Below are positions 5,368-8,283 of a DNA stretch of 8,283 nt, in pieces. The notes under the pieces are model-generated. The model made no database searches and had not been told where the DNA came from. It saw only the letters and a program-made list of their open reading frames with translations. Position numbers and translations under genes: made by a program. The stretch comes from Clostridia bacterium (GTDB taxonomy: Bacteria > Bacillota_A > Clostridia > Oscillospirales > SIG627): NCBI GenBank assembly GCA_017508505.1, contig JAFVYT010000106.1, positions 1-8,283 of the forward strand, given 5' to 3'. Within the stretch, counting starts at the first letter, position 1. Each line of letters begins with the position of its first letter.

Positions 5368-6366
5368 TTATTTTAAGTAAGGGATAAGCCCCTCAAAGTA
5401 GCGGTCGTAGCCCGCTCCGTTGGGATGCAGGGTCAGATCCGCAAAGTAGTCGGAAAAGTGGGGAATCAGATCGTACCCGTCCACCACGGTCACGTTCGGA
5501 AGGTCAGAGGTGAACGCTTTGATGCGCTCGTAAAGGCTGCGAAAGGGACCGCATTCGTAGACCTGATCGGCGATCTTGCGCCACAGAGGTGCAATGGCCA
5601 GAATGGGGGTGTCGGGATAGGTCTCGCGAAGGTTCTTGTAAAAGAGGCGACAGCTCTCGTCAAATTCCTCCACGGTGCGGTGCCGCCAGTCGTTGGTGCC
5701 GTAGGCCACGGTGATCCGATCGGGGGTAAAGCTCGTGGGGATGGCCGCCAGAGTGGGGCGGAACATTTCCCCGCCGATGGCCAGGTTGTACTCCGACATC
5801 CCGAGGTAATCCGCGACGCGTGCGGTGTAGCGACGGGAGGGGTGCAGAGCGTCGAAGCCCTGGGAGATGGAGTCGCCGAAGCAGAGGAGCTTTTTCTCCC
5901 GCTTGGCAGATACAAGGCTTGCCCCGTCGTCAAGGCGCAGCTCCTTCAGCACGGTGATCAGATTCCAGGGCAGATGGATGCAGAGCTCCTTTTCTCCCTC
6001 GCAAAGGGCAAATTCCTTCTCAAATTCTCCCAAGGGAAGGGGCATCAGGGTGTATTTGCGCATCAGCTCCGTTTCCTCAAAGTTGCGGATGTCTCCCAAA
6101 AAGGCGCCGTTTTGGAATACGTCCACGGCAAAATAGGAGCGGGAGGCCTTCGGCAGCTTGGACACGCCGATCTTCAGGTACAGGGCGGTGCTGTCCGTTC
6201 GGAAGCGCAGGGCAACGCCTGCGGTATTGGGCACGTGAGCGGAGCGGTCCCCGTAAAAGGCGGTCTGTGCCTCGTTGAAGCGGTAAAAGTGGATGCCGTC
6301 CGCCTCCTCGGTGATACGCTGTGCGCCGGAGGTCACGGCCTCGATCTGAGCAAGATTCAGGTTCAT
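5368..6366 (-). CDS. SGNH/GDSL-family hydrolase with N-terminal beta-rich domain
   Basis: A 332-residue predicted esterase. Residues 1-155 form a beta-rich N-terminal domain of the kind often found before SGNH esterases acting on carbohydrates. The catalytic domain (about 158-332) shows block I FGDSIS with nucleophile S166, block II at G198-G199, block III YGTND with N225, and block V HPN with H314. The acid is probably D310, spaced DxxxH rather than the usual DxxH. No signal peptide or membrane segment is visible, so the enzyme looks cytoplasmic and may deacylate an imported or intracellular glycan, glycoside or lipid; the substrate is unknown. The ATG has AAGGAG about 7 nt upstream. The gene is transcribed alone from the promoter at 6417-6445, with a dyad in the leader (6386-6404). 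Confidence 0.85.
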   Translation of the reverse strand: MNLNLAQIEAVTSGAQRITEEADGIHFYRFNEAQTAFYGDRSAHVPNTAGVALRFRTDSTALYLKIGVSKLPKASRSYFAVDVFQNGAFLGDIRNFEETELMRKYTLMPLPLGEFEKEFALCEGEKELCIHLPWNLITVLKELRLDDGASLVSAKREKKLLCFGDSISQGFDALHPSRRYTARVADYLGMSEYNLAIGGEMFRPTLAAIPTSFTPDRITVAYGTNDWRHRTVEEFDESCRLFYKNLRETYPDTPILAIAPLWRKIADQVYECGPFRSLYERIKAFTSDLPNVTVVDGYDLIPHFSDYFADLTLHPNGAGYDRYFEGLIPYLK

Positions 6367-6385
6367 AAAAGGCTCCTTTTTAGGA

Positions 6386-6404
6386 AAACGAGAGCAGCTC
6401 GTTT
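6386..6404. promoter_or_regulatory. Inverted repeat in the leader of the SGNH hydrolase gene
   Basis: A 7-bp perfect inverted repeat (AAACGAG at 6386-6392 with CTCGTTT at 6398-6404, 5-nt spacer) lies between the predicted transcription start near 6410 and the ribosome site. It may be an operator just inside the transcribed region or an RNA hairpin that protects the 5' end. It is not followed by a T tract, so it is not a terminator. Confidence 0.45.
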
Positions 6405-6416
6405 CGAATTTTTCTT

Positions 6417-6445
6417 ATTTTCGCACGGTTGGGAAAATTTGTCAA
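6417..6445 (-). promoter_or_regulatory. Sigma-A-type promoter of the SGNH hydrolase gene
   Basis: On the minus strand a perfect TTGACA (6440-6445) is followed after 17 nt by GAAAAT (6417-6422), preceded by TGC as an extended -10. The start is expected near 6410. It is back to back with the GT2 operon promoter, with 50 nt between the two -35 boxes. Confidence 0.65.
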
Positions 6446-6495
6446 CGGGTTCGGGTCTTTCTTTTGGGAAAAGATGAAAAAACTTGTTGCGGAAA

Positions 6496-6524
6496 TTGAC
6501 ATTACAACAAAGTTTTGATATACT
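6496..6524 (+). promoter_or_regulatory. Strong extended -10 promoter of the GT2-flippase operon
   Basis: A perfect TTGACA (6496-6501) and TATACT (6519-6524) are separated by 17 nt, and TGA precedes the -10 as an extended -10 element. The start is expected near 6531, leaving a leader of about 60 nt before the TTG start at 6594. This is the best promoter match in the window. Confidence 0.85.
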
Positions 6525-6580
6525 GATCCCGTATGATGTGATAAAATGCTTAAAATATGTCGAGAGAACAAAAACAGTAA

Positions 6581-6586
6581 AGGAGG
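6581..6586 (+). promoter_or_regulatory. Ribosome binding site deciding the TTG start of the GT2 gene
   Basis: A perfect AGGAGG at 6581-6586 stands 7 nt before TTG at 6594. The in-frame ATG at 6546 has no Shine-Dalgarno site, and the extension it would add translates the ribosome site itself as part of a non-conserved leader. The TTG start gives the usual GT2 N-terminus, MKISVIIPVYN. Confidence 0.8.
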
Positions 6587-6593
6587 TAGGGCT

Positions 6594-7577
6594 TTGAAGA
6601 TCAGCGTGATCATCCCCGTGTACAACACAGGGGCCTATTTGGAAGCGTGTGTGCGCTCCGCCTTAGACCCTGCCGCCTCTTACGAGATCCTTTTGGTGGA
6701 CGACGGCTCCACCGACGGGGTATCTCCCGCGCTTTGCGACCGTCTCGCTGCCGAGTATCCGGATTCGGTGCGGGTCATCCATCAGGAGAATCGCGGTCTC
6801 GGCGGGGCTCGCAACACGGGAATCCGAGCCGCCGAGGGGGAGTATCTGCTCTTTCTGGACAGCGATGACACCCTGGCGGAGTCGGCGGTCTTCCGTCTGG
6901 AAAAAATAGCGGCGGAAACCGACGCGGACGTGGTCTCCTTTTTCCTTCGCTCGGTGGACGAAAAGGGGAATGGGACACCGATCTCCTCCAACTTCGTCTC
7001 CCCAGAGACGCCCTTTTGCCTCTCGGAGCACCCGGAGTATCTGCTTTCCATCCCCAACGCCTGTGGCAGACTGTGGAGGAGAAGTCTTTTTTTGGACAAC
7101 GGGATTCTCTTTCCCGAGCGGGTGTGGTACGAGGACATTCGCACCACCACAAAGCTTTTTGCCCTGGCCCGTCGCATCGTGACCGTTTCGGACGAATTGT
7201 ATTTTTATCTCCAAAGGGGCGGCTCCATTATGCATTCCTCTGCGGTGGATCGGAACGGAGAGATCCTGTCCGCCTTCGAGGACATCCTTTCCTGGTTTCG
7301 GGAAAGGGGGCTCTTCGAGCAATACGAAAGGGAGCTTTGCCGCCTTTTGATCGAGCATTTGTACCTGGCGGCCTCGGTACGCGTTTTACGCTGTGACCCG
7401 AAGCACCCCTTGCTGAAGGAATTTGCCCGCTACACCGAAACGGCCTTTCCCGATTTTAAGAAAAATCCCTATCTTTCCACCCTTTCCGCGCCGAAGCGCC
7501 TGGCCTTTGTTCTTTTGGGGTGGAGGCAGTACCGATTGCTTCGGGTTCTGTTTCGTATCAAGGAAAGAGAGGTCTGA
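6594..7577 (+). CDS. GT2 family glycosyltransferase
   Basis: A 327-residue GT-A fold enzyme that transfers a sugar from a nucleotide donor to a lipid-linked or glycan acceptor, as in capsule and exopolysaccharide clusters. It has the N-terminal MKISVIIPVYN strand, VDDGSTD at 35-41 for nucleotide binding, NRGLGGARNTGI at 66-77, and the metal-binding DSDD at 89-92. WYED (178-181) probably contains the catalytic base. The C-terminal part (about 210-327) is helical and basic, consistent with membrane association, but has no clear transmembrane helix. Sugar specificity cannot be predicted. The start is TTG, set by AGGAGG. Its stop is 1 nt before the TTG start of the next gene, so the two are translated as a tightly coupled pair and this gene is the first of the operon. 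Confidence 0.88.
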   Translation: MKISVIIPVYNTGAYLEACVRSALDPAASYEILLVDDGSTDGVSPALCDRLAAEYPDSVRVIHQENRGLGGARNTGIRAAEGEYLLFLDSDDTLAESAVFRLEKIAAETDADVVSFFLRSVDEKGNGTPISSNFVSPETPFCLSEHPEYLLSIPNACGRLWRRSLFLDNGILFPERVWYEDIRTTTKLFALARRIVTVSDELYFYLQRGGSIMHSSAVDRNGEILSAFEDILSWFRERGLFEQYERELCRLLIEHLYLAASVRVLRCDPKHPLLKEFARYTETAFPDFKKNPYLSTLSAPKRLAFVLLGWRQYRLLRVLFRIKEREV

Positions 7578-7578
7578 A

Positions 7579-8283
7579 TTGCGTTCTGTTAAAGAAATGC
7601 TTCAAAGCAAGCGGGGCACCCTTTTGAAGAATACGGTGATGCTGTATATCCTGCAGTTTTCCACCTACGTTCTCGCTCTTGCGGTGGCACCCTATCAGAC
7701 CCGCGTTCTGGGAGCGGAGGTCTTCGGCGGCTTTCTGGAGGCGTCGGCCTCCATCGTCATTTACTTTCAGCTGATCATCGACTTCGGCTTTTTGCTCTCG
7801 GCGACGGAGGAGGTCTCCAAGAAGCGTGGGGACAAGGCGGCTCTGTCGGGGATCCTGAGCTCCGTGACGGCGGCAAAGCTCTTGCTGTCTGCCCTGTCCT
7901 TTCTGCTGCTCTTTGCCCTTTGCCACGCGATTCCCGCCTGGGAGCAGAAGAAAACGGTGCTTCTTCTGACCTTCGTGGCCTCCTTTTTGAACTCCATGAT
8001 GCCGGATTTTCTGTATCGGGGTCTGGAGCGGATGAGTGCCATTACCGTGCGCACCGTTCTGATTAAGGTGTTTTTCACCTTCACGGTCTTTCTGTTCCTG
8101 AAGGGACCCGAGGACGTGTGGGTGGTGCCGACTCTCAATATCATCGCCAACGGCGTTTCTCTGATTCTTGCCTATCTCCACGTGATCCTGCGTCTGGGGG
8201 TGCGCCTTGTGCCCGTGCGCTTTTCGGAGGTGACGGGGCAGCTTTCCCGCTCCGCCTTCTTCTTCTTTTCCCGCATTGCCACC
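7579..8283 (+). CDS. Wzx-like polysaccharide flippase, N-terminal part (runs off the window)
   Basis: The frame stays open from TTG at 7579 to the window edge, giving 235 residues with no stop. It resembles the polysaccharide biosynthesis flippase family (Wzx/RfbX, MOP superfamily), which moves lipid-linked oligosaccharides across the cytoplasmic membrane. Seen are the typical N-terminus with LLKNTVMLYILQ, the loop PYQTRVLGAEVFG (38-50), and PDFLYRGLERM (142-152) before a helix. About six hydrophobic segments fall near 19-39, 53-75, 97-117, 125-143, 158-175 and 182-203, so about half of a usual 12-14 helix protein is present. GAGAGG (7567-7572) lies 6 nt before the TTG, while the ATG at 7597 lacks such a site. 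It follows the GT2 gene without a gap, so it probably exports the glycan built by this cluster. Confidence 0.85.
   Translation, partial: MRSVKEMLQSKRGTLLKNTVMLYILQFSTYVLALAVAPYQTRVLGAEVFGGFLEASASIVIYFQLIIDFGFLLSATEEVSKKRGDKAALSGILSSVTAAKLLLSALSFLLLFALCHAIPAWEQKKTVLLLTFVASFLNSMMPDFLYRGLERMSAITVRTVLIKVFFTFTVFLFLKGPEDVWVVPTLNIIANGVSLILAYLHVILRLGVRLVPVRFSEVTGQLSRSAFFFFSRIAT

Noticed and set aside
5425..6477. Long plus-strand frame antisense to the SGNH hydrolase
   Set aside because: No recognisable domain. It crosses the hydrolase promoter region and begins after the bidirectional terminator without a ribosome site.
7558..8181. Minus-strand frame of 207 residues over the flippase
   Set aside because: The plus strand is open to the window edge and encodes a convincing multi-helix flippase; the minus frame is polar and motif-free.

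Overview
The window looks like a chromosomal segment of a Clostridia-type Firmicute, plausibly a gut Oscillospirales or Christensenellales relative. This is an inference from protein style, strong AGGAGG-type ribosome sites, TTG starts, sigma-A promoters with 17-nt spacers, and GC-rich genes separated by AT-rich gaps with strong intrinsic terminators. No rRNA, tRNA, CRISPR array or transposase gene is visible.

Layout. Positions 1-264 hold no gene but a dense run of hairpins: a terminator at 9-34, a compact hairpin cluster at about 35-102, and a bidirectional terminator at 124-157 that would end the leftward exonuclease transcript. The DEDDh 3'-5' exonuclease (265-1254, minus) is divergent from a PHP-domain phosphoesterase gene (1434-2453, plus), and each has a clear sigma-A promoter in the gap. 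Behind the PHP gene lies a PlsC-type lysophospholipid acyltransferase. Its zinc ribbon and C-terminal domain are split into a second frame (2498-3304 and 3280-3786), most simply by loss of one G from a G tract at 3291-3294. Next come a small two-helix membrane protein with its own extended -10 promoter (3877-4122), a GC-rich hairpin (4131-4161), and a GT4 glycosyltransferase resembling diacylglycerol glucosyltransferases (4175-5323). A shared bidirectional terminator (5322-5360) separates it from a convergent SGNH/GDSL hydrolase (5368-6366, minus). From a back-to-back promoter region (6417-6524) a second rightward operon starts: a GT2 glycosyltransferase (6594-7577, TTG start) and the first part of a Wzx-like polysaccharide flippase (7579 to the window edge, TTG start).

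How the genes fit together. The middle block (acyltransferase, small membrane protein, GT4) suggests membrane phospholipid or glycolipid synthesis. The right end looks like the start of a surface polysaccharide (capsule, exopolysaccharide or teichoic-like) cluster. The exonuclease and PHP protein are housekeeping-type enzymes. The items most worth a second look are the frameshift inside the zinc ribbon of the acyltransferase, the hairpin placed directly before the GT4 start with no other promoter visible, and the hairpin cluster at the left edge.
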